From: Affinirhizobium straminoryzae
GTDB lineage: Bacteria; Pseudomonadota; Alphaproteobacteria; Rhizobiales; Rhizobiaceae
Direction: 5' to 3'
Length of the DNA stretch: 64,000 bases
Assembly: GCF_007004135.1 (NCBI RefSeq)
Contig: NZ_VJMG01000005.1
Span: 1 to 64,000 of the forward strand
The notes beneath the pieces were generated by a model, which did not search any database, was not told where the DNA came from, and saw only the letters and a program-made list of their open reading frames with translations. Of this stretch, positions 1-9,441 are shown piece by piece (positions within the stretch are counted from its first letter, which is position 1; each line of letters begins with the position of its first letter). The position numbers and the translations under genes were made by a program.

Positions 1-323
1 ATTCCAACTCCTCCGCCACAGCACAAGTGGGAGGGGCAGATTCCATTTTCAAGTGCGACTTGCGAATGATACCAATGGGTTATCACTCGCAAGAACGCCG
101 CAATGAATCGCACGATGAGCAATCATCCGATCATCAGCCTGAAAGCGACAGGCTGACACATTCCCGGTTCTCTCCGAAAGACCCGGCGGTTGCCCAAGCT
201 ACACCACACGGCGGGCCACGATCTTTCCGCGTCGGAGGAAAGATCTCTTAGCGGGTACCATAGCAGAGATTGCCACGCAGCATCGTCAGGCCTCGGTCGG
301 CCCTCAACGGCCCTGATGCTGGG
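1..323. other. Non-coding left edge
   Basis: No convincing gene is visible in this stretch. Short open frames exist (for example a 74-codon one at 27-251) but they lack a ribosome-binding site and protein-like composition. The only clear structure is an inverted repeat at 220-245. The stretch lies downstream of the leftward MFS gene ending at 324, so it probably holds that operon's 3' untranslated region. Confidence 0.6.
220..245 (-). terminator. Inverted repeat, possible terminator of the esterase-MFS operon
   Basis: GATCTTTCC (220-228) pairs perfectly with GGAAAGATC (237-245) across an 8-nt loop. It lies about 80 nt past the stop codon of the leftward MFS gene. No T-run follows in the leftward direction, so factor-independent termination is uncertain; it may only be a 3'-end stem-loop. 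Confidence 0.3.
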
Positions 324-1529
324 TCAGGTTGTGGCGCGGGCGCTTTTCACGAAGGCCGGAAGCAGCAGGATGGCTGCAACCGCCGGGATGGCCGCAGTCA
401 GGACGATCTGCTGCGGGGGCCAGCCGGAGGCCAGAACGAGGCCGCCGACACCCGGACCGGCAATCGAGCCGAGCCGTCCCATGGCGGCCGCCCAGCCAAT
501 GCCGGTGGTGCGCAACGCGGCCGGATAGAGGGCAACGGCCAGCGCGCTCTGCGCCACACAACAGGGAATGAACCCCATGCCGATCAGGATCACCAGCGGC
601 ATGATCGCCGCCTCGGAGACGCCGACCAGTCCGAAAAGAAGCACCCCGACAAGACCAAGGGTTGCGGAAACCAGCAGGGTCGTCGCCGTGTGGACGCGGG
701 CCGAAAGCAGGATCAGCAGCACGTCGCCGATCAGGCCGCCCATGGCGAAAGCCGCCGCAACGGCCGGTGCCTTTTCCGGGGCGAGCCCGATCTGCAACGC
801 CAGTGTCGGCAGCCAGGAGGTCAATGCATAGGCAATCAGGAAGACGAGGAAGGCAAACAGCCAAAGCATTGCCGTGGCACCGCCCAGCCCCTTGCCAAAC
901 AGCGCGGAGACGGCGTTGCCGCCCGAGGCGTGCCGTAGGCGCGCTCCGTCATCGCGAATGGCGATGGCAATCCAAGGCAGCAGCAGAAGCGGCAGGACAC
1001 CGCCGACGATGAAAATCGAGGTCCAGCCGGCATGCGCCATCAGTGGACCACCGGCAATGCCGGCGAGGACACCCCCTGCGGAAATGCCGGTCGCGATGAT
1101 CATAGCGGCCGTTGCGCTCCTGCGTCCCGGCATCAGGTCGGCGGCTCTGGAAATCGCAACGGGCAAAGCGCCGCCGAGACCGAGCGCCGTAATGAAGCGC
1201 AGGGCGGTGAGACTGACAATGTCGCTTGCCAGCACCGTGGCAAGCGAGCCCAGCCCGAACAGAAGCACGCTGCCGAGCGCCAGGGAGCGCGTGCCGAAAC
1301 GCAAGGCCAGCGGCCCGCAGGCCATATAGCCGATGACGGCCCCGACACTGGTGGCCAGAAACACCGGAACCATGGCTGCGGGCGCCATGCCCCAATCCCT
1401 TGCAAGGATCGGGGCAACGAAGGTGATTGAGATCGTGTCGAAGCCGTCAAGTGTCACGATCAGGAAGCAGAGGAGCATCGTGGCAAGCACGGGCTCCTTG
1501 CCGATGGCAGTCCTGTCATTGTCTCTCAT
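324..1529 (-). CDS. MFS transporter, aromatic acid:H+ symporter (AAHS) type
   Basis: Inner-membrane secondary transporter of 401 residues with about 12 hydrophobic segments. Residues 28-31 read DGFD in the first helix, the signature that AAHS members such as PcaK use for proton-coupled uptake of aromatic acids. GPLALRFGTR (72-81) is the MFS motif between helices 2 and 3. The open frame runs further upstream, but ATG at 1529 is preceded by GAGAGGGG at good spacing and starts a normal MFS N-terminus. It lies 31 bp behind the esterase stop and is surely co-transcribed with it, which suggests import of an ester or of its hydrolysis product. The family call is firm; the substrate is inference. Confidence 0.85.
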   Translation of the reverse strand: MRDNDRTAIGKEPVLATMLLCFLIVTLDGFDTISITFVAPILARDWGMAPAAMVPVFLATSVGAVIGYMACGPLALRFGTRSLALGSVLLFGLGSLATVLASDIVSLTALRFITALGLGGALPVAISRAADLMPGRRSATAAMIIATGISAGGVLAGIAGGPLMAHAGWTSIFIVGGVLPLLLLPWIAIAIRDDGARLRHASGGNAVSALFGKGLGGATAMLWLFAFLVFLIAYALTSWLPTLALQIGLAPEKAPAVAAAFAMGGLIGDVLLILLSARVHTATTLLVSATLGLVGVLLFGLVGVSEAAIMPLVILIGMGFIPCCVAQSALAVALYPAALRTTGIGWAAAMGRLGSIAGPGVGGLVLASGWPPQQIVLTAAIPAVAAILLLPAFVKSARATT

Positions 1530-1560
1530 GTCATTCCCCTCTCTGTTTTTATGAATGACG

Positions 1561-3042
1561 TCAGATGCTTGCGTAGGCTTGCACCCTCCTGTCGAAGTGC
1601 AGTCGCGTACCGTTTGCCCCATAGGGCGGCCAGGCCGGATGGTCTTCGGCTTCAGGCGAACCGGTGCGCACAAAGCGCATCAGGGCACCCTGGAAGATGC
1701 GCGACAGGTCCCCCAGTTCGGCAGGGTCCGCACCGATCACCGAAGCCGCCTGCGCGCCGGTCCAGGTCTCGATATTGCCGAACAGGAAAGGAAGGTCGAG
1801 GCAGTGGCAGGCGCCCAGGTCCGCCAGGGGCGCCTGCCAGTCGAATTGATACATGTAGGAGCGCGCACCGTGACGGGCCTGGGCATCGGCAAAGGCAGCG
1901 CTCGGTGCACTGAAGGATTCGTCGGCGCGCAGGTCTGCCAGGATGGCGCCAGGCCGGGAAGGCGCGCGGCGGGCACGCGCCGCAGCCAGTGCCTGACCGG
2001 CCCCCTCCCCGAACACGCGGACAAACTCGGCCTGCAGGTTTTCCTCGGTGAAACCGGCAAACAGCGGGTTGCCCAGTGCGAAGGAGCCATATTCCTCGCG
2101 GGTGATGCCGATGATCGTGTCACACCATGCCCCCTCCCCGTCGAGGATCGCATCGATCGGGTCACGTGCGATCACGTCACCATCAATGACCGGCATGAAG
2201 GGCGGCGCGACATCACCGGGCACCGGCGAGGCCGGCAGGTTCTGCTGCAGCAGCCGCAATGCCTCAAGGAAGCGCTCTGCCGGCAGCGTGCGCAGTTGCT
2301 CGAGATCGTTGGGAGCGAGCCCTAGCGCCTGCAGCATGGCACGGGCGACCGGAGGCGCCTCCTGCGCCCTGCGCAACTTCAGCCCCAGCGGTGCGCTCAT
2401 CAGGATCGCCCGCTGGAAAAGGCCCTTGCAGACGGGGTTGGCGAGCATCGCGGCGATGCTGTAGGCGCCCGCGGACTGGCCGGCCACCGTCACGGCCTGC
2501 GGATCGCCACCGAAGGACGCAATGGCCTGCCGGACCCAGCGCAGCGCAGCGATCTGGTCGCGAATGCCGAGATTGGTCGGCGCAAAGCCCGGCTGGGACA
2601 GAAAGCCGAGCGGACCCAGCCGATAGGTGACGGTGACGACGACACAGCCGCTGTTCTTCGCCAGCAGCGCCCCATCATAACAGGGCAGCGACCCGCCGCC
2701 GGTCATGAAGGCGCCACCATGCAGGAAGACCAAAACAGGTGCAGAGGCATCCGGTGCTACGGGCGACCAGATGTCGAGATGCAGGCAATCCTCATCCATC
2801 TGCATCGGATAGACACCCATCACCGCATCGAGCCGGGACGGCAGCTGCGGGGCAACATGTCCGGTATCGAAGGCATCGCGCACGCCCTCCCAGCGCATGG
2901 GTTCGCCAGGCAGCGCATAGCGACGCTCGCCGGTGGCGGGGCTTGCATAGGGAACGCGATGGAAACTGGTGATGTCGTTCTGCCGGATCCCCCTCAGGGA
3001 GCCGAAGGGTGTTTCAAGAGTGATATGGTTTGTCGTCAGCAT
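1561..3042 (-). CDS. Type-B carboxylesterase (alpha/beta hydrolase)
   Basis: Serine esterase of 493 residues, full length for the carboxylesterase/para-nitrobenzyl esterase family. The oxyanion-hole motif HGGAF is at 108-112, the nucleophile elbow GQSAG carries Ser190, the acid is a Glu near 316-317 (ITREEYGSF), and the catalytic His is His413 in a segment ending LDLPFLFGN. EDCLHL at 84-89 is the second family signature. No signal peptide is visible, so it is probably cytoplasmic. It is first in a leftward two-gene operon with the AAHS transporter and is divergent from a LysR gene that probably controls both. A role in hydrolysing an imported or membrane-permeant aromatic ester is inferred from this context. 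Confidence 0.9.
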   Translation of the reverse strand: MLTTNHITLETPFGSLRGIRQNDITSFHRVPYASPATGERRYALPGEPMRWEGVRDAFDTGHVAPQLPSRLDAVMGVYPMQMDEDCLHLDIWSPVAPDASAPVLVFLHGGAFMTGGGSLPCYDGALLAKNSGCVVVTVTYRLGPLGFLSQPGFAPTNLGIRDQIAALRWVRQAIASFGGDPQAVTVAGQSAGAYSIAAMLANPVCKGLFQRAILMSAPLGLKLRRAQEAPPVARAMLQALGLAPNDLEQLRTLPAERFLEALRLLQQNLPASPVPGDVAPPFMPVIDGDVIARDPIDAILDGEGAWCDTIIGITREEYGSFALGNPLFAGFTEENLQAEFVRVFGEGAGQALAAARARRAPSRPGAILADLRADESFSAPSAAFADAQARHGARSYMYQFDWQAPLADLGACHCLDLPFLFGNIETWTGAQAASVIGADPAELGDLSRIFQGALMRFVRTGSPEAEDHPAWPPYGANGTRLHFDRRVQAYASI

Positions 3043-3141
3043 GGGCGTGATCCATCCATTTGGGTTATTGGATAATAGCCACGACTTTCTCGTCCGTGTG
3101 TTCTATATTCAGGATCTTATCGTCCCGAAAAAGAGACAGAA
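3043..3141. promoter_or_regulatory. Divergent promoter region, esterase / LysR
   Basis: This 99-bp gap separates the divergent esterase and LysR genes and is A+T-richer than its surroundings. It contains the small dyad TTATTGGATAA (3065-3075; arms TTAT/ATAA), the kind of short AT-rich dyad that LysR proteins bind. No clear -35/-10 pair stands out. The operator role is inferred from gene arrangement. Confidence 0.4.
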
Positions 3142-4044
3142 ATGAATGGCCTTGATGACATGTATCTGTTTCGAAAGGTTGTGGAATGCGGCGGCATATC
3201 CGCTGCGGCGCGGCGTCTCGGCGTTGCCAAGTCAACGCTGGCACGGCGGGTGGGCGAGCTGGAGACCCGGCTTGGCCTGCCGCTCTATCATCGAGACAGC
3301 CGCCGCTTCGGGCTGACGAATTTCGGTGCCGAGTGCTATCAGCACTGCGTGCGTCTCGCCAACGAGGCGGACAAGGTTCTCGCGCTGGCCGAGCGGGCGC
3401 GGGCCTATCCGACCGGTGTGCTGCATGTGGTCTGCCCACCCGTCATCGGCACGGCCATCGTTGATGCGCTCGCCGTGGAATTCGCCGCCTCCGTACCGGA
3501 TGTCCGCCTGCATCTGGAGGAGACCATGGGCATTTTCGACCCGCGCGAAACCATGGCCGATTTTGCCATCTATCCGAGCTTTACCCCGCTTGCCGATACC
3601 AGTCTCGTGGCACGCAAGATCATGACCGCACCCTATATTCTGGCGGCGCGCCCGGATGTTCTGGAAGGGCGTGCCATTCCAAAGAGCCCGGAAGAGTTGC
3701 AGGGGCTTCGCTGCATCGGGCTTGGCAGTCGGGGCACCGAATGGAAATGGCGGTTTCGCAAGGGAAGACACGTGCAGACGCATCGCTTTGCACCGGTATT
3801 CACCACGACGCTTCCGAGCGCGCTGCTGAGTGCAGCACGCCAAGGCCTCGGCATCGCCTCCCTGCCAGTCGCGCTCTGCCGTCGCCCCTTCGATGAAAAG
3901 CAGCTGATCCCGCTGCTGGAAGACTGGGCGCCAGACCCCGTCACGATCTACGCGGTCTATCCGAGCTCGAATGCGCTTTCGAACGCTGCCCGGCAGTTTC
4001 TCAATCTGCTTCTGGAACGCCTTCCGAAACTGATGTCGGCATGA
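3142..4044 (+). CDS. LysR-family transcriptional regulator
   Basis: 300 residues, typical LysR length. The N-terminal winged helix-turn-helix (about 1-60) shows the family pattern: FRKVVECGGISAAARRLGV, then STLARRVGELETRLG and LTNFG. The remainder is the two-lobed effector-binding domain. It belongs to the LysR branch whose recognition helix reads KSTLARRV rather than the commoner PALS form. It is divergent from the esterase-MFS operon across 99 bp, the classical arrangement for a LysR activator of the neighbouring operon that also represses itself. The effector is unknown; an aromatic acid or ester would fit the context. Confidence 0.88.
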   Translation: MNGLDDMYLFRKVVECGGISAAARRLGVAKSTLARRVGELETRLGLPLYHRDSRRFGLTNFGAECYQHCVRLANEADKVLALAERARAYPTGVLHVVCPPVIGTAIVDALAVEFAASVPDVRLHLEETMGIFDPRETMADFAIYPSFTPLADTSLVARKIMTAPYILAARPDVLEGRAIPKSPEELQGLRCIGLGSRGTEWKWRFRKGRHVQTHRFAPVFTTTLPSALLSAARQGLGIASLPVALCRRPFDEKQLIPLLEDWAPDPVTIYAVYPSSNALSNAARQFLNLLLERLPKLMSA

Positions 4045-4069
4045 CAATGGCGGACACACGGAGATGGCA

Positions 4070-5914
4070 TCATCGAAGCGCGCGCAGGGCGTTCAGGATC
4101 ACCGCCACATCGATCGCCTCCTGCGTGAGGGCACCCTCCACGGGGGGAAGATAGCCGAAGCCTGCCAGCGCCATGGCGGCCAGCGACAGGCCGAGGCCTG
4201 CGACCACGCTTTGCAGCGCAATCGCCCGGCTGCGGCGGGCAATCGCCATGGCCTTCACCAGCGGTGCAAGTTCATCCACCAGCAGCACGACACCGGCAGC
4301 CTCGGATGAGGAGGCCGTGCCATGCGCGCCCATGGCCACACCGACGTCAGCGGCGGCAAGGGCGGGTGCGTCATTGACGCCATCGCCCACCATCATCACC
4401 GGGCCGTTGGGGATTTCATCGCGCACGGCGAGCACCTTGGCTTCGGGCGAGAGATCGCCAAGCACGCGGTCAAACCCCAGTTGCTCACCAACCGAGCGCA
4501 CGATGTCGCCACGGTCGCCTGACGCAAGCACGAGACGCCGACAGCCCGTCTGCCGCAAGGCATCGAGCATCGGCCGAGCATCGGCGCGGATCTGGTCCTG
4601 CAGCAGGATGAGGCCCGCAAGCCTGCCCTCGATCGCCACAGCCACCGTCAGCGCGCCGGGGTCGATGCCTTCGAGAAGGTCATCCGGCGCTGCCTCTGCG
4701 GTATGCCCGGTCACAAAATCAATGCCGCCGAGGGCAACACGCCGTCCCTCCACCCGCCCCGCAAGGCCGCGGCCAGGCGTTTCCACCACATCGGCCGGTG
4801 CAGACAGGGCAAAGCCCCGTGCCTCGGCCGCCTTGACCAGCGCTGCCGCGACCACATGGCCCGATGCCTGGTCGAGACTGGCGGCCGCTCTGAGGATCTC
4901 CGCTGCCTCGAAGTCCTTGCGTGCGCGGATATCCGTGATGACCGCCTGCCCGTGCGTCACCGTTCCGGTCTTGTCGAGGATCACCGTTCTGACCCGCGAC
5001 AACGCCTCCAGCACGCCACCCCCTTTGACCAGCACCCCCATGCGCGCCGTGCGCGACATGCCCGAGATCAGCGCGACGGGCACTGCAAGGATCAGCGGAC
5101 AGGGCGTGGCGACGACGAGAACGGAGAGTACGCGGATGACATCCCCGGTCAGAAGCCAGGTCACCGCGGCAATCGCGAGCGTCAGCGCAAGGAATCCGAT
5201 GGCATAGCGGTCGGCCATGCGCACCATCGGCGCCTTGCTGACCTGCGCCGCCTCGACCAGCCGCACGATGCCGGCATAGGTGCTTTCGGCGGCCGGGCGG
5301 ATCGCCACAAGCTGGAAGGCCGCACCGGTACAGGCCGAACCGCTCAGCACCTCAGCCCCCTCCTGAAACGTCTGCGGCAGGGATTCGCCCGTCAGCGCCG
5401 AGAGGTCGAGGACGGCCACCGCGCTGCCCACGCGCCCGTCGACCGGCAGCACATCGCCCTGGCGGATCAGCAGGCGGTCGCCCGGACAGATCGCGGCGAT
5501 CGCCACCTGTCGCAGCCCCTCCCCCTCGAAACGCATCGCGGTCTGCGCCACCCGGCCCATCAGCGCCGTCATCTCCCGGCGGGCGCGCCCCTGTGCAAAA
5601 TCCTCCAGCACCTGTCCACCGGCATACATCATTGCCACCACGTTGGCCGCAAGCGGCTCGCCGAAGGCAAGGGCTGCCGACATCGACAGCGCCGCCACGA
5701 TATCGAGGCCGACATCGCCCCGACGCAGCGAGAGGATGATCTGAACGAACAGGCCGGCAAGCACGGGCGCGGTCGCCGCAGACCAGGCCCAGCCTGCGGC
5801 AATCGCCTGCCCGTTCGAGACCAGGACGCCACCGGCCACCAGCCCCGCCGCAGCAATGCCGATCAGGATCCGCGATTGCTGGCGACGCATCAATTCCGCG
5901 ACATGCAAGGACAT
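4070..5914 (-). CDS. P1B-type heavy-metal-translocating ATPase, TPC subtype
   Basis: Metal efflux ATPase of 614 residues. TGES actuator motif at 175-178, metal-site motif TPC at 270-272 inside ATPCPLI, phosphorylation site DKTGT with Asp314, and the hinge motif MVGDGVNDAPAL near the C-terminal third. The protein has no N-terminal heavy-metal domain (no GMTCxxC or other CxxC). The TPC motif differs from CPC of Cu/Zn/Cd pumps and SPC of the Co group; it matches the P1B-5 type proposed for Ni/Fe, but the C-terminal hemerythrin domain known for one rhizobial member is absent. ATG at 5914 is chosen because AGGAAGG precedes it; the open frame upstream is not protein-like. It stands alone, converging on the LysR gene. 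Confidence 0.85.
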   Translation of the reverse strand: MSLHVAELMRRQQSRILIGIAAAGLVAGGVLVSNGQAIAAGWAWSAATAPVLAGLFVQIILSLRRGDVGLDIVAALSMSAALAFGEPLAANVVAMMYAGGQVLEDFAQGRARREMTALMGRVAQTAMRFEGEGLRQVAIAAICPGDRLLIRQGDVLPVDGRVGSAVAVLDLSALTGESLPQTFQEGAEVLSGSACTGAAFQLVAIRPAAESTYAGIVRLVEAAQVSKAPMVRMADRYAIGFLALTLAIAAVTWLLTGDVIRVLSVLVVATPCPLILAVPVALISGMSRTARMGVLVKGGGVLEALSRVRTVILDKTGTVTHGQAVITDIRARKDFEAAEILRAAASLDQASGHVVAAALVKAAEARGFALSAPADVVETPGRGLAGRVEGRRVALGGIDFVTGHTAEAAPDDLLEGIDPGALTVAVAIEGRLAGLILLQDQIRADARPMLDALRQTGCRRLVLASGDRGDIVRSVGEQLGFDRVLGDLSPEAKVLAVRDEIPNGPVMMVGDGVNDAPALAAADVGVAMGAHGTASSSEAAGVVLLVDELAPLVKAMAIARRSRAIALQSVVAGLGLSLAAMALAGFGYLPPVEGALTQEAIDVAVILNALRALR

Positions 5915-6450
5915 TGGCACCTTCCTGCGCGCCCCTCGGCGGCATCCGTGAATCGGAGCGATCGCGCCTGACATTTGTCCGGAAAAGGAGGATCGCTGTC
6001 CCGACAAGACAAATGAAACCAAGGCAATCTGGCGTCTATCGGGCCCAATGCGAACCCGGCAGAGTCCAAGAATAGCCCCAATCCATCGCGTCCGTTCGAA
6101 CCCATGTCAAACGCCAGATGAATGTGCAGCAGGTGCCCGATCAGGCAAAAAGGCTATTTCCACTGAGAGAGGGGATTGCCTCCCACCGACAGACAGGCTT
6201 CGGCAAGCGAAGGAGCCCCGGCACGCGGCAGGCGAGCCACCGATACCGGTCATGGCGTCCCGACGAGGGAAGATCTTCGGCGCAAAATGCTACCGAAGGA
6301 AGGCCCGCGCCCGGGCGCTCGACATCAACCAGAATGCAGGGTCAGGGTCGGCAGACCGCCGTCACGTCATGCCTGTTGCGCCCGCATCGTGGGGCAGCCC
6401 GCGGACAGGTGGCCGGCACCGGAATGCCGACCACCCGCGTCCTGGGCGAC
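5915..6450. other. Intergenic region between metal ATPase and binding-protein gene
   Basis: This 536-bp stretch holds no convincing gene. Its left end must contain the promoter of the leftward metal ATPase, but I see no clear -35/-10 pair or metal-regulator dyad. Its right end holds the hairpin at 6408-6435 behind the polyol transporter operon. Open frames crossing it lack ribosome-binding sites and do not look like proteins. Confidence 0.5.
6408..6435 (-). terminator. Hairpin after the glpV-like gene
   Basis: GGTGGCCGGC (6408-6417) and GCCGACCACC (6426-6435) form a 10-bp stem with one mismatched position on this strand (a G-U pair in the leftward RNA) and an 8-nt loop. It sits 15 nt past the stop codon of the last gene of the leftward polyol operon. 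There is no T-run behind it, so it is either a weak terminator or a 3'-end stabiliser. Confidence 0.45.
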
Positions 6451-8178
6451 TTACTTCTTGGTCCAGCTCTTCACCAGCTCGTCATAGTTGACGGTGATCG
6501 GCTTTTCCTTCTCGTTCTTGATGGCAAGCTGCGGGGCAAGGTTACCCTTCTTCACCGCGTCGTCATGCCAGTATTGCAGGTCGTGCTCCTTCTCGAGCTT
6601 GGGGCCCAGATCGCCCTGAACCTTGGCACGCTCGATGCGGGCCATGACCTTTTCCTGCTCGGCGCAGAGCGAATCCATCGCCTGCTGCGGGGTCTTGGTG
6701 CCGGCCGCCGCATCGCCGATCGCCTGCCACCACAGCTGGGCAAGCTTCGGATAATCCGGCACGTTGGTGCCGGTCGGCGACCACTGCAGGCGGGCGGGCG
6801 AGCGGTAGAATTCCACCAGACCGCCAAGCTCCGGCGCACGCTTGGTGAAGCTCGGATGGTCGAGCGTCGACTGGCGCACGAAGCTGATCGCTGTATGGCT
6901 CTTCTTCAGGTCGACCGTCTTCGATACGACGAACTGGGCATAGAGCCAGGCGGCTTTGGAGCGGTCGAGCGGCGTCGACTTCAGGATCGTCCACGAGCCG
7001 ACGTCCTGGTAGCCAAGCTTCATGCCCTCCTTCCAGTAGACGCCGTGCGGCGACGGGGCCATGCGCCACTTCGGCGAATTGTCCGCGTTGACGACGGGCA
7101 GGCCGGGCTTGACCATGTCGGCGGTGAAGACGGTGTACCAGAAGATCTGCTGGGCCACCTCACCCTGCGCCGGAATGGGGCCGGCTTCGGAGAAGGTCAT
7201 GGACTGGGCCTGCGGAGGGGCGTATTTCTTCAGCCATTCCAAATATTTGGCGATGGAGTAGACGGCCGCCGGGCCATTCGTGTCACCGCCGCGGGCAACG
7301 CAGGAGCCGACAGGGCGTGACTTCTCGTCAACCTTGATGCCCCATTCGTCCACCGGCTTGCCGTTCGGGATGCCCTTGTCGCCATTGCCGGCCATGGAAA
7401 GCCAGGCATCGGTGAAGCGCCAGCCGAGCGAGGGATCCTTCTTGCCATAGTCCATGTGGCCAAAGACTTTCTTGCCGCCGATCTCGCGGCCGGTGAAGAA
7501 TTCGGCGATGTCCTCATAGGCCGACCAGTTGACGGGAACACCGAGGTCATAGCCGTACTTGGCCTTGAAATCGGCCTTGTTCTTCGGGTCATTGAACCAG
7601 TCGTAACGGAACCAGTAGAGGTTGGCGAACTGCTGGTCCGGCAGCTGGTAGAGATCGCCATCCGGTGCTGTCGTAAACGACGTGCCGATGAAATCCTTCA
7701 GGTCGAGGCCGGGATTGGTGACGTCCTTGCCTTCGCCTGCCATCCATTTCGTGAGGTTGCGCACTTGCTGATAGCGCCAGTGCGTGCCGATCAGGTCGGA
7801 ATCGTTGACATAGGCATCATAGACGTTCTCGCCGGACTGCATCTGCGTTTGCAGCTTCTCGATGACATCGCCTTCACCGATCAGGTCATGGGTGACCTTG
7901 ATGCCGGTGATCTTTTCGAAGGCCGGCGCCAGCACCTTCGATTCGTAGTCATGCGCGGTGATGGTTTCCGAAACGACCCGCAGCGACATGCCCTGGAAGG
8001 GCTTTGCCGCGTCCACGAACCACTGCAATTCCTTTTCCTGCGCGGCGCGGTCCAGGACGGACATGTCCTTGATCTCGCTGTCCAGGAACTTCCTGGCCTC
8101 CTCCATGCCGGCGAAGGCGGATCCCGCCGCCAGAACCAGCGCAATCATGCTTGCCGATGCCATTATGTGCTTCCGCAT
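6451..8178 (-). CDS. glpV: ABC transporter substrate-binding protein, GlpV-like
   Basis: Periplasmic binding protein of 575 residues with a clear signal peptide (positive MRKH, hydrophobic core, AFA cleavage region near 22-24). At this length it is much longer than ordinary sugar-binding proteins but matches GlpV, the binding protein of the rhizobial glycerol transporter. It is last in the leftward operon, behind the DUF2160 gene and two permeases, the same order as glpSTPQUV. The start at 8178 has GGGAGG seven bases upstream; an in-frame extension further upstream only runs through the antisense of other genes. Glycerol is the family substrate, but the neighbouring kinase and thiamine-diphosphate enzyme leave the true ligand open. 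Confidence 0.8.
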   Translation of the reverse strand: MRKHIMASASMIALVLAAGSAFAGMEEARKFLDSEIKDMSVLDRAAQEKELQWFVDAAKPFQGMSLRVVSETITAHDYESKVLAPAFEKITGIKVTHDLIGEGDVIEKLQTQMQSGENVYDAYVNDSDLIGTHWRYQQVRNLTKWMAGEGKDVTNPGLDLKDFIGTSFTTAPDGDLYQLPDQQFANLYWFRYDWFNDPKNKADFKAKYGYDLGVPVNWSAYEDIAEFFTGREIGGKKVFGHMDYGKKDPSLGWRFTDAWLSMAGNGDKGIPNGKPVDEWGIKVDEKSRPVGSCVARGGDTNGPAAVYSIAKYLEWLKKYAPPQAQSMTFSEAGPIPAQGEVAQQIFWYTVFTADMVKPGLPVVNADNSPKWRMAPSPHGVYWKEGMKLGYQDVGSWTILKSTPLDRSKAAWLYAQFVVSKTVDLKKSHTAISFVRQSTLDHPSFTKRAPELGGLVEFYRSPARLQWSPTGTNVPDYPKLAQLWWQAIGDAAAGTKTPQQAMDSLCAEQEKVMARIERAKVQGDLGPKLEKEHDLQYWHDDAVKKGNLAPQLAIKNEKEKPITVNYDELVKSWTKK

Positions 8179-8243
8179 GTTTTCCTCCCATTGCGTTGCA
8201 CGACTACCCCTCCCCGGCGACGTCCCGCCGCCGGCATACCTCA

Positions 8244-8528
8244 CTACACGAAGCGGAAAACGCCGATGGCGTAGACAACCGAGAGAGCGAGGGCCCACCA
8301 CAGGCTCGGACCCACGAGACCGAGCCATGCGATATTGATGAACGCGCTGCCGAGCAGCGAAATGAACAGGCGGTCGCCGCGCGTCGTGGTCATGCGCAGG
8401 ATGCCGTAGCGCGGGCTGCCGCCGGGCGAGACATATTCCCACACGCCCATGCCAACCAGCAGCACCGCTATCGAGATGAAGAAGGCCGCCGTCTCCCAGG
8501 TCCAGGCCATCCAGCTGAGATCGATCAT
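8244..8528 (-). CDS. glpU: DUF2160 small membrane protein, GlpU-like
   Basis: 94-residue integral membrane protein with three hydrophobic segments at about 12-34, 53-72 and 77-93. It matches DUF2160/GlpU, an accessory protein encoded only with this type of glycerol ABC transporter, between the second permease and the binding protein. Its role is unknown; co-occurrence suggests a structural or assembly partner of the permease pair. It lies 21 bp after the permease stop, with GGGGAGGA upstream of the start. Confidence 0.82.
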   Translation of the reverse strand: MIDLSWMAWTWETAAFFISIAVLLVGMGVWEYVSPGGSPRYGILRMTTTRGDRLFISLLGSAFINIAWLGLVGPSLWWALALSVVYAIGVFRFV

Positions 8529-8549
8529 GGTCTTGATCCTCCCCGTTTC

Positions 8550-9431
<882 letters not shown>

Positions 9432-9441
9432 GCGGAACTCC

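Noticed and set aside
27-251. 74-codon open frame at the left edge
   Set aside because: No ribosome-binding site, no hydrophobic or family motif, and it runs through the inverted repeat at 220-245.
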